Shown piece by piece: positions 32,426 through 41,985 of a stretch of 64,000 bases of DNA (positions within the stretch are counted from its first letter, which is position 1; each line of letters starts with the position of its first letter). Below the pieces are notes generated by a model. It saw only the letters and a list, made by a program, of their open reading frames with translations. It was not told the DNA's origin and ran no database searches. Position numbers and translations under genes: made by a program. Source of the DNA: Ectopseudomonas toyotomiensis (GTDB lineage Bacteria > Pseudomonadota > Gammaproteobacteria > Pseudomonadales > Pseudomonadaceae); contig NZ_FOXK01000009.1 of NCBI RefSeq assembly GCF_900115695.1, positions 1-64,000 of the forward strand, read 5' to 3'.

Positions 32426-33051
32426 AGCAACCGGTGCTCCATCGCGTAACGCACCAGATCGGCCATCGAATGGACGCCGAGCTTCTGCATCAGGCGCGCC
32501 TTGTGCGTGCTCACGGTCTTGTTGCTGATCGCCAGGTGCAGGGCGATATCGTTGACGCCCTCCCCGCGCACCAGACGCTCGAACACCGAAAACTCGCGTT
32601 CGGAAAGCTGCGCGTGGGGCGGGCGCGAATCAGTCAGGCCGACCTCGAAGACCATGCGGTCGGCCAGCGCCGGATCGATATAACGACCACCGCTGGCCAC
32701 CTTGCGAATCGCAGTGATCAGCAGCGCCGGGTCGCTGTCCTTGGTCGCGTAGCCGGCAGCGCCAGCCTTGAGCGCACGCGCCGCCATCTGCGCCTCGTCG
32801 TGCATCGACAGCACCAGAATCGCCGGGGCCTCGGTCAGCGCGCGGATACGCGGAATGGCCTCCAGACCGTTGATGCCGGGCATGGAGATATCCAGCAGCA
32901 CCACGTCGCAGGGCGTGCGACGCAGCACCTCGATCAGCTGCTCGCCATTGCAGGCTTCGCCAGCCACCTCGAGATCACGTGCCATGCCGATCAGTTGCTT
33001 GATGCCTTCCCGCACGATGGTGTGGTCTTCGGCCACCAGTACCCGAATCAC
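32422..33051 (-). CDS. agtR: LuxR-family response regulator AgtR
   Basis: NarL/FixJ-type response regulator of 209 residues. The receiver domain (residues 1-120) has the acidic pair AEDH near 8-10, phospho-acceptor Asp54 in LLDISMPG, and the conserved Lys in ATKD near 105. The LuxR-type helix-turn-helix with LSEREFSVFERL and NKTVSTHKARLM occupies about 145-205. It starts with GTG overlapping the kinase stop (GTGA), so the pair is translationally coupled. By order it is the PAO1 PA0601 counterpart, which is linked to 5-aminovalerate/GABA induction and to peptidoglycan/GlcNAc responses. Confidence 0.87.
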   Translation of the reverse strand: MIRVLVAEDHTIVREGIKQLIGMARDLEVAGEACNGEQLIEVLRRTPCDVVLLDISMPGINGLEAIPRIRALTEAPAILVLSMHDEAQMAARALKAGAAGYATKDSDPALLITAIRKVASGGRYIDPALADRMVFEVGLTDSRPPHAQLSEREFSVFERLVRGEGVNDIALHLAISNKTVSTHKARLMQKLGVHSMADLVRYAMEHRLL

Positions 33052-35453
33052 GCTGCGATCTCCTCTTCCAGATTGATGCGCGCGCACAGGGTAGTGCCCT
33101 CGCCCGGCTGACTGTCAATCTGCAACTGGCCACCGAGCATGAGCATGCGCTCCTGCATGCCGACCAGGCCGAAGGATTGCCCGGGCTTGCGCAGCGCCGG
33201 ATCGAAGCCCTTGCCATCGTCGACCACCGACAGACACAGGCTGCCGCCCTCCTGCCACAGACGCACCTCGACGCTATGCGCGCCAGCGTGGCGCATGACG
33301 TTGGTCAGCGCCTCCTGAAGAATGCGGAACATGCCGATGGCCTGGGCATCCGGCAGATGCGGCAGGTGCTCCGGCACCTCGACCAGGCAAGGAATCTGCG
33401 TGCGCTCCTCGAAGCGCCGCACTTGCCACTCGATGGCCGAGGCAATGCCGGCATCGAGAATCGGCGGCCGCAGCGCCGTGGCCACATCACGCACCAGCTG
33501 GAACAACTGCGCGATCAGACGCTTCATGCTGGCCAGGCGCTCGTCCAGCTCGGGCATCTGCCCGGCGCAAACCAGCTCGCACATCGCCGTCTCCAGCTTG
33601 AGCACGGTCAGCACCTGGCCCAGCTCGTCATGCACTTCGCGGGCGATGCGCGCCTTCTCTTCCTCACGCACGCTTTCCAGATGCGCCGACAGTTCGCGCA
33701 GGCGCGCCCGCGAATCGGCCAGCGCAAGCTCGGCCAGCTTGTTCTCGGTGATATCCCAGAGGATGCCGTCCCACACCACTCGGCCATTGCCCAGCGGACG
33801 CGCGGTGGTACGAATGTCCGCCCACAGCATCTCCTGCTCGGCGGTAAGGATGCGCCCCTGCCAATACCAGTCGCTCTCGCCTTCCAGCGCCAGCGTCTGG
33901 CTGTTCAGATAGCTGCTCAGATCCTGCGGGTGCACCAGGCTGCGAATGCCGCGCTCCTCACGCTGCAGCTCCTGCGCCGGCCAGCCGACCATTTCCTGAC
34001 TGGCCTCGCTGATGTAGGCAAAATTGACCACCGCTCCCGGCCCGGCGCGCTCCAGGCGAAACACCAGGCCAGGCACGTTGCCAGCGATGCCCTTGAAGCG
34101 CGCCTCGCTCTCCTCCAACGCGGCACGCGCACGGCGGCGCTCGGTAACGTCACTGAGAAACACCACCAGGTACTCGGCCTGGCGATAGCGTAGAAAACTC
34201 AGCGATACGTCAGCCGGCATGCGGCTTCCATCGGCGCGCAGGCAGTCGACCTCGAAGCTGGGTGAACCCTCGTCCTGCTCGCGCACGCGCTTCCACAGGT
34301 TGAGCCAGCGGTCCATATGCAGGCCGGGCTCCAACTGACTCAATGGCTTGTCCACCAGCTCACCAGGGGCGTAGCCGAGCATGCGTTCGGCAGCGCGGTT
34401 GGCGTAGCGCAGGTGACTGTCCCAGTTGACCCAGAGAATGCCCACCGTGCTGTGGTCGATGGAGAACTGACTCAGGCGCAATGCCTCGGCGGCCTGCTGG
34501 TGACGATCCAGCTCGCCACGTGCGCCCAGCAGCCCTCGCTCGAGCAAACGCGTCTGCTGTCGTTGCCGATAAAGCGCGGTTGCCCCCAGCATCAGCAGCA
34601 GGCCGAAAAATAGCGCGAGCGTCTTCCAGAAGCCGACGAAATCGGTGGACTGCGGATAGCGCAAAGGCATCCAGGTGTCGCGCAATTCCTCCAGCTCGCG
34701 AGCCGGCAGTGTCTTCAGGGTCTGATCGACGATGCCGGACAACAGCGCTTGATCGCGGCGCGTGGCCAGGCGCAGGAGCTGCGGCAAACCGATATCGCCA
34801 ACGATGCTCAGGCTGGAGAAACGTGATTCGCGCAGCAGCAGGCTGAGGCTCGCCTCGTCCAGCACCGCATAGCTGACCTCCTGATTCAGCACCAGCAACA
34901 GCGCCGAACGCTCCGAAGACGTCGCCCGCAGACGCAGGTTGGTATGAGTACGCTCCAGGTATTCGGCAGCCTGGCTCGGCGAGCGCAGGGCGACCATCTG
35001 CTCCAGCGGCAACTGATCGAGATCCACCGCACCATTGCCGCTGCGCTCGCCGACCACCAGGTGCGGCACGCGCAGGTAAGGCATGGAGTAATGCCAGATG
35101 CGCAGGCCGGCCGGCGTCTGCTGCAGGCCTGGCGCCAGATCCACCTCGCCCGCACTGGCGGCACGCTCCAGGGCCTCCAGATTCGGATACAGGCGCCAGT
35201 CAGGCGCGACGCCCATGCCTTCGAGCAGACGCTGCATCAGCTCGACATTGGCGCCCGTCAGCTGCCGGTTCTGGCCACGCAGAACCCAAGGTGCCTGCTG
35301 GATCAGGCCCACGCGCAGCACGGGATGCTCCTTGAGCCAGGCGCGCTGCTCGGCATCGAAAGCCGGGCGCAATGGCATGCGCGCGCTCTCCGCCCAAGCG
35401 GTGGAAACAGCCAGCATCAGCAGCAGGGCGAGGGAACGAAGAAGGGAATTCAT
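33048..35453 (-). CDS. agtS: Hybrid-input sensor histidine kinase AgtS
   Basis: Membrane sensor kinase of 801 residues. Order of parts: signal peptide (1-21); periplasmic SBP_bac_3 domain (about 40-265) that should bind a small ligand; one membrane helix near 276-296; two PAS domains (about 330-445 and 455-575); HisKA_3 dimerisation domain with the phospho-acceptor His in REVHDELGQ near 595; HATPase with VVDDGKGFD and SFGLVGMQERM. It pairs with the coupled regulator AgtR. The gene diverges from the DUF3530 gene with 113 bp between them. Confidence 0.88.
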   Translation of the reverse strand: MNSLLRSLALLLMLAVSTAWAESARMPLRPAFDAEQRAWLKEHPVLRVGLIQQAPWVLRGQNRQLTGANVELMQRLLEGMGVAPDWRLYPNLEALERAASAGEVDLAPGLQQTPAGLRIWHYSMPYLRVPHLVVGERSGNGAVDLDQLPLEQMVALRSPSQAAEYLERTHTNLRLRATSSERSALLLVLNQEVSYAVLDEASLSLLLRESRFSSLSIVGDIGLPQLLRLATRRDQALLSGIVDQTLKTLPARELEELRDTWMPLRYPQSTDFVGFWKTLALFFGLLLMLGATALYRQRQQTRLLERGLLGARGELDRHQQAAEALRLSQFSIDHSTVGILWVNWDSHLRYANRAAERMLGYAPGELVDKPLSQLEPGLHMDRWLNLWKRVREQDEGSPSFEVDCLRADGSRMPADVSLSFLRYRQAEYLVVFLSDVTERRRARAALEESEARFKGIAGNVPGLVFRLERAGPGAVVNFAYISEASQEMVGWPAQELQREERGIRSLVHPQDLSSYLNSQTLALEGESDWYWQGRILTAEQEMLWADIRTTARPLGNGRVVWDGILWDITENKLAELALADSRARLRELSAHLESVREEEKARIAREVHDELGQVLTVLKLETAMCELVCAGQMPELDERLASMKRLIAQLFQLVRDVATALRPPILDAGIASAIEWQVRRFEERTQIPCLVEVPEHLPHLPDAQAIGMFRILQEALTNVMRHAGAHSVEVRLWQEGGSLCLSVVDDGKGFDPALRKPGQSFGLVGMQERMLMLGGQLQIDSQPGEGTTLCARINLEEEIAA

Positions 35454-35566
35454 GCACGGCGAATCCGGTGACGCGATCCCCTACCTTACTCCAGTCTTGC
35501 GCCAATCGCCTGACAAAAGCGGAGCCCGGCATTAGGCTCTGTAGCAGACGATCAGGAGCCTCATCG

Positions 35567-36556
35567 ATGCGCCTTCATTCACTAGCACTGCTCGGTTTCT
35601 GCCTGCTCTCCTGTCCCGCCGCCTGGGCCGAGGAGCCGCCCGAGAATGCGCCGGCTGATAGCGCCGACGCCCCCGCAGCGAGCGAACGTCCTCTGTTGCC
35701 CGAACGCAGCGTCAGCGACGCGCAGACGCTGGAGCAACGTCTGGACAAACGTGAGCAGCAGATGCTGCAGGCCGGCGCCGAAAGTTTTCTCGCCCTGTGG
35801 CTGCCTGCCAACGTCGGCGAGCCCAGTGGTGCGGTGATTCTGCTGCCCGGTGATGTGGAAAACGCCGACGGCGCCGCCGCGATCGGCCCGCTGCGGCGCA
35901 AGCTGCCCGACGCCGGCTGGCACAGTCTGAGCCTGACGCTGCCGGACCCGGACGGTGACCCGCTGCCACTGCGCACTGCCGCCACTGCAACAGCGGCACC
36001 GCAAAGCGATGCCCCCACTACCGAGAGCGCCCCTGCCGCCGAAAGCCCGCCTGAAGCGGCCGTAGCCGAGGCTACACAACCAGCCGACAGCGGCGCGATC
36101 AGCCGAGAGCAAAGGCGTCAGGCGCATGTCGAGCGGGTGATGGCCCGCATCGATGCCGCCATCGCCTTCGCCAACCAGCAGCAGGCCAAGGAAATCGTCC
36201 TCCTAGGTCATGGCAGTGGCGCCTACTGGGCTGCGCGCTACCTGAGCGAGCGCCAGCCGGACAACGTGCAGAATCTGCTGATGGTGGCAGCCGAACTACC
36301 TGCCGGCTTTGCGCCGCCACTGGATGAGATGGTCGCGCAGCTGGCCGTGGCCACTGGCGACTTCTTCTACAAGGACCAAGCCACAGACCGCATGGCTGCG
36401 TTGAAACGCCTGCAGGCGAGCAAGCGAGCCAAGCTGCCCACCTACATACAGGTATCGATGAAAGCCCTGCCGGGTAACCTGGATGTTCAGCAAGAGCAGC
36501 TTTATCGCCGTCTACGTGGCTGGTTGACGCAGCATATTCGCACCGCAGGCAGCTAG
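35567..36556 (+). CDS. Exported DUF3530 family protein (alpha/beta-hydrolase-like)
   Basis: Function unknown. The 329-residue protein has a signal peptide (MRLHSLALLGFCLLSCPAAWA), and a Cys at the end of that region raises the possibility of a lipoprotein. It resembles DUF3530 proteins, which have an alpha/beta-hydrolase fold: GAVILLPGDVEN near residue 88 and a nucleophile-elbow-like EIVLLGHGSGAYWA near 210. A low-complexity Ala/Pro/Glu stretch (about 140-175) lies in the middle. The start has a CAGGAG site; the open frame extends further upstream without family support. Confidence 0.75.
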   Translation: MRLHSLALLGFCLLSCPAAWAEEPPENAPADSADAPAASERPLLPERSVSDAQTLEQRLDKREQQMLQAGAESFLALWLPANVGEPSGAVILLPGDVENADGAAAIGPLRRKLPDAGWHSLSLTLPDPDGDPLPLRTAATATAAPQSDAPTTESAPAAESPPEAAVAEATQPADSGAISREQRRQAHVERVMARIDAAIAFANQQQAKEIVLLGHGSGAYWAARYLSERQPDNVQNLLMVAAELPAGFAPPLDEMVAQLAVATGDFFYKDQATDRMAALKRLQASKRAKLPTYIQVSMKALPGNLDVQQEQLYRRLRGWLTQHIRTAGS

Positions 36557-36576
36557 CAGTCCGTTGAAACTACCTG

Positions 36577-37338
36577 CTAGCGAATGCCTCGGCGCTGGCG
36601 AATCAGCGCGTAGGCCTGATGCAGTTGGCGCGTGGTGTCGGTGGCTTCACGAATGCGCTCAGGCGAGGCGCCGGAGCCGGCCAGTTTGTCCGGGTGATGG
36701 CGGCTGAGCAGGCGCCGGTAGGCGCGCTTGATCTGCTCAGGCTCGCTGCCTTCATTCACGCCCAACAGCCGCAGCGCCTCCTGGTAACTGCCGCCAGCCG
36801 GTGCCGGCTGCTGACTGCGACGCGGCGCGTATTCCTCGCCCAGGCTATCGAGCCGGGTGCTGTCCCAGCCGAGCCACTTGCCCCAGAGCAGAATCAGCTC
36901 ATGCTCACTGGCCGATACCCGTCCATCGACCCAGGCCATGCGCCAGCAGGCCCGCAGCATGGCATCGGCGAGCTCACGCTGACGCTGCAGCGGCGTACGC
37001 AGGTTGTCACGCCCGGTCTTGCCCCGGGCGAAGGCCTCGATGGCACGTCGCTGAGCCGCAGCGTCCAACCCCAGCCTTTGCATTTCCGAGCGAGCCTGCT
37101 GGATATGGCTCTGCACCACCCGACCGTCACTCTTGGCCAGACGCCCCAGCATCAGAAACAGCAGGTCGTCATCCGACGGCGCCGCACGACCGCCCAGACG
37201 CTCGCGCAGATTGTCCCAGCCATGCAGGCGCAAACGACGATCCAGCACCTGCCCGAGCAGACCGCCCAGCAGAGCACCTGGGATGCTGGCCAGGGCGAGC
37301 CCGGCCGCTGCCCCGAGCATGGTGGCCGGCCACAACAC
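36577..37338 (-). CDS. djlA: DjlA-like membrane-anchored J-domain co-chaperone
   Basis: Protein of 253 residues with an N-terminal hydrophobic segment (about 7-30) containing a glycine-rich GALLGGLLGQVLD, a TerB-like domain (about 55-175) and a C-terminal J domain (about 190-253) with the invariant HPD in SRHHPDKL. This is the DjlA architecture, which recruits DnaK to the inner-membrane surface. The GTG start follows the murU stop directly and has an AGGAGG site 8 nt upstream, so it is coupled to murU. Confidence 0.87.
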   Translation of the reverse strand: MLWPATMLGAAAGLALASIPGALLGGLLGQVLDRRLRLHGWDNLRERLGGRAAPSDDDLLFLMLGRLAKSDGRVVQSHIQQARSEMQRLGLDAAAQRRAIEAFARGKTGRDNLRTPLQRQRELADAMLRACWRMAWVDGRVSASEHELILLWGKWLGWDSTRLDSLGEEYAPRRSQQPAPAGGSYQEALRLLGVNEGSEPEQIKRAYRRLLSRHHPDKLAGSGASPERIREATDTTRQLHQAYALIRQRRGIR

Positions 37339-38010
37339 CTAGCGTGCCTCCTGCAGCAAGCGCTCGACTTCGGCCAGGCGCTCGTGCGTACCGACATCGA
37401 TCCAGCAGCCACCATAATGCTCGCCGCTGACCTGCCCGGCCGCCATCGCCTCACGCAGCAGCGGCGCCAGCTTGAAGGCGCCGGGTTGAGAAGAGCCGAA
37501 CAGACGCGGATGCAGCACGGCAAGACCGCTATAGGTCAGCCGCTCACCCATCGTGCCGCTGTCCTGCACCTGGCCGGCCGCCAGAACGAAGTCGCCCTGC
37601 GGGTGATGCGCCGGGTTATCCACCAGCACCAGATGCGCCAGACCGACGAGCGGCTCGCGTAGCGCGGCGAAGGCGTAGTCGGTGAAGATATCGCCATTGA
37701 CCACCAGAAATGGCTCTGTACCCAACAGCGGCAGCGCCTTGAAGATGCCGCCACCCGTTTCCAGCGGCTCACCTTCGGGGGAATAGACGATACGCACACC
37801 GAAGCGCGAGCCATCGCCGAGGTAATCCTCGATCTGCTGGCCCAGCCAGGCGTGGTTGATCACCAGCTCGGTGAAGCCTGCAGCAGCCAGGGCGCGTATG
37901 TGGTACTCGATCAACGGCACGCCCGCCACCTGCACCAGCGGTTTGGGCGTATGCAGCGTCAAAGGACGCATGCGCTCGCCCTTGCCCGCCGCCAGAATCA
38001 TCGCCTTCAT
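37339..38010 (-). CDS. murU: N-acetylmuramate alpha-1-phosphate uridylyltransferase
   Basis: Nucleotidyltransferase of 223 residues with the N-terminal AGKGERMRPLTLHTPKPL signature, VNGDIFTD near residue 108 and GGCWIDVGTHERL near the end. MurU converts MurNAc-1-P to UDP-MurNAc in the pseudomonad recycling bypass that avoids de novo, fosfomycin-sensitive synthesis. It overlaps amgK by 4 nt (ATGA), which supplies its substrate. Confidence 0.93.
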   Translation of the reverse strand: MKAMILAAGKGERMRPLTLHTPKPLVQVAGVPLIEYHIRALAAAGFTELVINHAWLGQQIEDYLGDGSRFGVRIVYSPEGEPLETGGGIFKALPLLGTEPFLVVNGDIFTDYAFAALREPLVGLAHLVLVDNPAHHPQGDFVLAAGQVQDSGTMGERLTYSGLAVLHPRLFGSSQPGAFKLAPLLREAMAAGQVSGEHYGGCWIDVGTHERLAEVERLLQEAR

Positions 38011-39032
38011 GCACGTGCCCCTTCATCTTTCGCCAGGCTGGCGAACAGCTCACCCAACTCGGCGAGCTCCGGCCGACGTGCCAGCACAGCCTCTATATAA
38101 GAGAAGAAGCGCGGCACGTCGCCGAGGTATTTGGGCTTGCCATCGCGGTGGCAGATGCGCGCGAAGATGCCGATGACCTTGAGGTGGCGCTGCACGCCCA
38201 TCAGGTCGCTGGCACGCAGAAAGTCTTCGAACGATGCCTGTAGCGGAATACCCGCCGCCTTGGCACGTTCCCAGTAGCCGTGCAGCCAGGCCTGCACGCG
38301 CGCCTCGGGCCAGCTGAGGAATGCATCCTTGAACAGGCAGGTGATGTCATAGGTGACCGGGCCGTTGACGGCATCCTGGAAGTCCAGCACGCCGGGGTTC
38401 GGTGCACTCTGCATCAGGTTGCGCGGCATGAAGTCGCGGTGCACCACCACCTTGGGCTGCGCCAGGGCGCTGTCGATCAACAGGCGACTGATACGCTGCC
38501 AGGCGACCTCCTGCTCGGGTGTAAAGGTAAGCCCCAGGTGGCGTTGTACGTACCACTCGGGAAACAGTTGCAACTCACGACGCAGCAACGCCTCATCGTA
38601 ATGCGGCAGATGGCTGTCGAGGGGCAAGCGCTGCTGCAACAGCAAGGCCTCGATGGCATCGTCGAACAACTCGTCGGCATTGTGTTCGTTTATCACGTCC
38701 AGATAGGTCTGGCGGCCCAGGTCATCGAGAATCAGGAAGCCCTGCTCAAGATCGGCAGCCAGCACCTGCGGCACATGCACACCGGCGCTGGACAGCAATG
38801 CCGCGATACGCACGAAGGGCTCGCAGTTTTCCTGAGGTGGCGGCGCATCCATCAGGATCAGGCTGCGCTCACCGGCCTGCCAACGAAAATAGCGGCGAAA
38901 GCTGGCGTCGCTGCTGGCGGGAGTGAGCTCGGCCTCAGGCACCACTCCCCATTCGCGAGCTGCGAAGAGAGGGGGCAGTTGCTCGGCGAGCCAGGTTTGC
39001 AGCTGTTGCAGTCGTACATCGTGTTCAGACAT
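38007..39032 (-). CDS. amgK: Anomeric MurNAc/GlcNAc kinase
   Basis: Aminoglycoside-phosphotransferase-fold kinase of 341 residues that makes MurNAc-1-P for MurU. Motifs: ASFRRYFRW near residue 41, catalytic VVHRDFMPRNLM near 203, and metal-binding VLDFQDAVNGPVTYD near 221. The start MSEHDVRLQ was chosen over a longer frame that extends toward lptD. It is divergent from lptD by 124 bp. The cell-wall recycling pair thus sits beside the gene for the LPS outer-membrane translocon. Confidence 0.93.
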   Translation of the reverse strand: MSEHDVRLQQLQTWLAEQLPPLFAAREWGVVPEAELTPASSDASFRRYFRWQAGERSLILMDAPPPQENCEPFVRIAALLSSAGVHVPQVLAADLEQGFLILDDLGRQTYLDVINEHNADELFDDAIEALLLQQRLPLDSHLPHYDEALLRRELQLFPEWYVQRHLGLTFTPEQEVAWQRISRLLIDSALAQPKVVVHRDFMPRNLMQSAPNPGVLDFQDAVNGPVTYDITCLFKDAFLSWPEARVQAWLHGYWERAKAAGIPLQASFEDFLRASDLMGVQRHLKVIGIFARICHRDGKPKYLGDVPRFFSYIEAVLARRPELAELGELFASLAKDEGARA

Positions 39033-39156
39033 CAAGGGGTCTCCGACGGCGCTAGCCGTTGCGCGGGTCATGCTTTATTATCCAGCATCTTTTTCAGCCC
39101 ATCGAGAGGCGTGCGGCCCCTGGGCCGATAGCGCGCAGGAAGCCCGGACTAACAAG

Positions 39157-41985
39157 ATGGCAGTAAAATACCCCGCGTTCCGCAAGAAATTCCCGCTGCT
39201 GGTCACCGGCAGCCTCCTGGCCTTACAGCCTGCGTTCAGCCTACAGTCCTTTGCCGCCGAGCAATACGATTGCCAGGCGTCGCCCACGGGCGGCTGGGCC
39301 TGCGCGCCGAAATCAGCGGCCAGCGCCCTGCCTCCGCGCCCGGTGCACAGCCGTGATGCTGTCAGCACCAGCGGTGCCACCAGCGAGGCGGTAGCCAAGC
39401 AGGATGCCGCCCCGGTGCTGGTCACCGAGAGCAAGGGCCGCGCCCTCGCTTCGCGCAGTCCCGATTACAGTCACTTGGACTGGGTCCCGCGCGATAAGTT
39501 GACTGCCGCGCAACTGGCAGAGGCCGGTCCTTACTGCGCAGGCGCCTACGTCGAGCCGCTGCGTCCGGGCATGGATGACACCACGCCGCTGGACGAGTCG
39601 CCGATGTACGTTTCCGCCAAGGCCTCGCGCTTCGAGCAGGAAAAGCAGATCGCCACCCTCGCCGGTGACGTCGTCCTGCGCCAGTCCGGTATGCAGGTCG
39701 AGGCCGACGAGGCCAGCCTGCACCAGACGGAAAACCGTGGCGAGCTGGTCGGCAACGTACGCCTGCGCGACAAGGGCATGCTGGTGGTCGGCGACCGCGC
39801 CGAACTGCAACTGGATAACGGCGAAGCCCGTATCGACAACGCCGAATACGTGATGCATCAGGCTCATGTGCGCGGCAGCGCGCTCTACGCCAAGCGCGAA
39901 GAGACCGCGATCATCCGCCTCAAGGATGGCACCTATACCCGTTGCGAACCGGGCGACAATGCCTGGCACCTGAAGGGCAACAACGTCACCCTGAACCCGG
40001 CGACCGGCTTCGGCACCGCGACCAACGTGACGCTGCGGGTCAAGGACATTCCGGTGTTCTACACCCCATACATCTACTTCCCGATCGACGACCGTCGCCA
40101 ATCCGGTTTCCTGCCGCCGAGCATCGGCACGTCGAGCAGCAACGGCTTCTCGCTGCAAACGCCGTACTACTTCAACCTGGCGCCGAACTACGACGCCACG
40201 CTGTACCCGACCTACATGGCCAAACGCGGCCTGCTGATGGAAGGTGAGTTCCGCTACCTGACCGAGAGCAGCGAAGGCCAGATCGGCGCGGCCTACCTCG
40301 ACGACAGCGAAGACGAGCGCAAACTACAGTCCGAGTACGAAGATCAGCGCTGGATGTACAGCTGGCAGCACAAGCAGGGGCTGAACTCGCGCCTGCTCGC
40401 CGAAGTCGACTACACCGACATCAGCGACCCCTACTACTTCCAGGATCTCGATACCGATCTGGGCATCGACAAGCAAACCTACGTCGACCAGCGCGGCACG
40501 CTGACCTATCGCGGTGACAGCTATACCGCACGCCTGAACGTGCATGCATACGAACTGGCCAACATCACTGATGTGACGCCGTATGACCGTCTGCCGCAGA
40601 TCACCCTGGACGGCAAGCTGCCGTTCAATCCGGGTGGCCTGGACTTCACCTATGGCACCGAGTACGTGCGCTTCGATCGCAACCTGCGCTCGGGCTTCTT
40701 CGTCGACAAGGATGGTGTAACCGGTCGCCCGCAGGACCTCTGGTACGACGAGCGCCTGACCGGTCTTAACCGCGCAGACGGCGAACGCCTGCACCTGGAG
40801 CCGGGTATTGCCCTGCCGCTGAACTGGAGCTGGGGCTTCGTCAAGCCTCAGGTCAAGTACCTGCAAACGCAGTACCAGGTAAACCTGGACGGCCAGGGCA
40901 AGGCGGATCTTGCCAGCGCAACAAACGACCCCCTCAACCCGAACAGTCAGTGGTTCGGCGTCGACTACAATCGCTCGCCCAACCGCGGCGTTGGCCTGTT
41001 CAGTGTCGACAGCGGCCTGTATTTCGACCGCAACACCCAACTGTTTGGCAAGGACACCCGTCAGACCCTGGAACCGCGTGCGTTCTACCTCTATGTGCCG
41101 GAAGAAGACCAGACCGATATCCCGGTATTCGACACGGGCGAGCCGACGTTCAGCTACGCCTCGCTGTGGCGTGAAAACCGCTTCAGTGGCAAGGATCGCA
41201 TCGGTGACGAGAACAAGCTGTCGCTGGGTGTGACCAGCCGCTGGATCGAGTCGAATGGCTTCGAGCGTCAGCGTTTCAGCATCGGCCAGGCCTTCTACTT
41301 CGAAGACCGCAAGGTACAGCTGCCGGGCATCGACTACCGTGCCCGCCAGGAAGCCACCGCCGACGTCTCGCCTTATGCGCTGGAGTACCTGTATCGCTTC
41401 AATCGCGACTGGCGCTTCTCCTCGACTTTCAACTGGGATCCGGACCAGCACGCCACCCGCTCGGGCAGCGCAATGTTCCATTACCAGCCGGAAGCCAATC
41501 CGAACAAGATCGTCAACTTCGGTTATCGCTATCGTAACGACACCGTGCGTTATGACCGTGACAGCGGTACCTGGACGACCAACCCGGACTACGGTAGCGA
41601 GACCCTTGCCGACGGCTCGCCGAACCCCAACTACATCAAGAACTACTACAAGATCGACCAGCATGACTTCTCCGTCATCTGGCCGCTGGCTCCGCAGTGG
41701 AGCCTGATCTCGCGCTGGCAGTACGACTATGGCCGCAACCGTACCCTGGAAGCCTTCGGTGGTTTCGAGTACGACAGCTGCTGCTGGAAACTGCGCCTGA
41801 TCAACCGCTACTGGATCGATTACGACGAAGTCAGCCTCGACCCATCGCGCAACGACGAGCCGGACCGCGGCATCTTCCTGCAGATCGTCCTCAAGGGCCT
41901 CGGCGGCGTTGTTGGCAACAAGGTGGAATCTTTCCTCGACCAAGGCATTCAAGGTTACCGTGAACGTGAAGACCAAGCTTTCTGA
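39157..41985 (+). CDS. lptD: LPS-assembly outer-membrane protein LptD
   Basis: Outer-membrane translocon that inserts LPS into the outer leaflet with LptE. The 942-residue protein has a basic N-terminus and signal-like segment (about 10-35), then a periplasmic beta-jellyroll with VSAKASRFEQEKQIATLAGD and repeated beta-strand patterns (about 145-310). The C-terminal beta-barrel ends near GYREREDQAF. Cysteines are placed for disulfides: a DCQ...WAC pair near the N-terminus and a vicinal CC in DSCCWKLR near 870. The start ATG at 39157 follows a GC-rich leader. Its last 20 nt overlap the surA start, so the two are coupled. Confidence 0.94.
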   Translation: MAVKYPAFRKKFPLLVTGSLLALQPAFSLQSFAAEQYDCQASPTGGWACAPKSAASALPPRPVHSRDAVSTSGATSEAVAKQDAAPVLVTESKGRALASRSPDYSHLDWVPRDKLTAAQLAEAGPYCAGAYVEPLRPGMDDTTPLDESPMYVSAKASRFEQEKQIATLAGDVVLRQSGMQVEADEASLHQTENRGELVGNVRLRDKGMLVVGDRAELQLDNGEARIDNAEYVMHQAHVRGSALYAKREETAIIRLKDGTYTRCEPGDNAWHLKGNNVTLNPATGFGTATNVTLRVKDIPVFYTPYIYFPIDDRRQSGFLPPSIGTSSSNGFSLQTPYYFNLAPNYDATLYPTYMAKRGLLMEGEFRYLTESSEGQIGAAYLDDSEDERKLQSEYEDQRWMYSWQHKQGLNSRLLAEVDYTDISDPYYFQDLDTDLGIDKQTYVDQRGTLTYRGDSYTARLNVHAYELANITDVTPYDRLPQITLDGKLPFNPGGLDFTYGTEYVRFDRNLRSGFFVDKDGVTGRPQDLWYDERLTGLNRADGERLHLEPGIALPLNWSWGFVKPQVKYLQTQYQVNLDGQGKADLASATNDPLNPNSQWFGVDYNRSPNRGVGLFSVDSGLYFDRNTQLFGKDTRQTLEPRAFYLYVPEEDQTDIPVFDTGEPTFSYASLWRENRFSGKDRIGDENKLSLGVTSRWIESNGFERQRFSIGQAFYFEDRKVQLPGIDYRARQEATADVSPYALEYLYRFNRDWRFSSTFNWDPDQHATRSGSAMFHYQPEANPNKIVNFGYRYRNDTVRYDRDSGTWTTNPDYGSETLADGSPNPNYIKNYYKIDQHDFSVIWPLAPQWSLISRWQYDYGRNRTLEAFGGFEYDSCCWKLRLINRYWIDYDEVSLDPSRNDEPDRGIFLQIVLKGLGGVVGNKVESFLDQGIQGYREREDQAF

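Noticed and set aside
40324..41976. Minus-strand open frame of 550 codons
   Set aside because: Antisense to the beta-barrel of lptD, with no recognisable domain.
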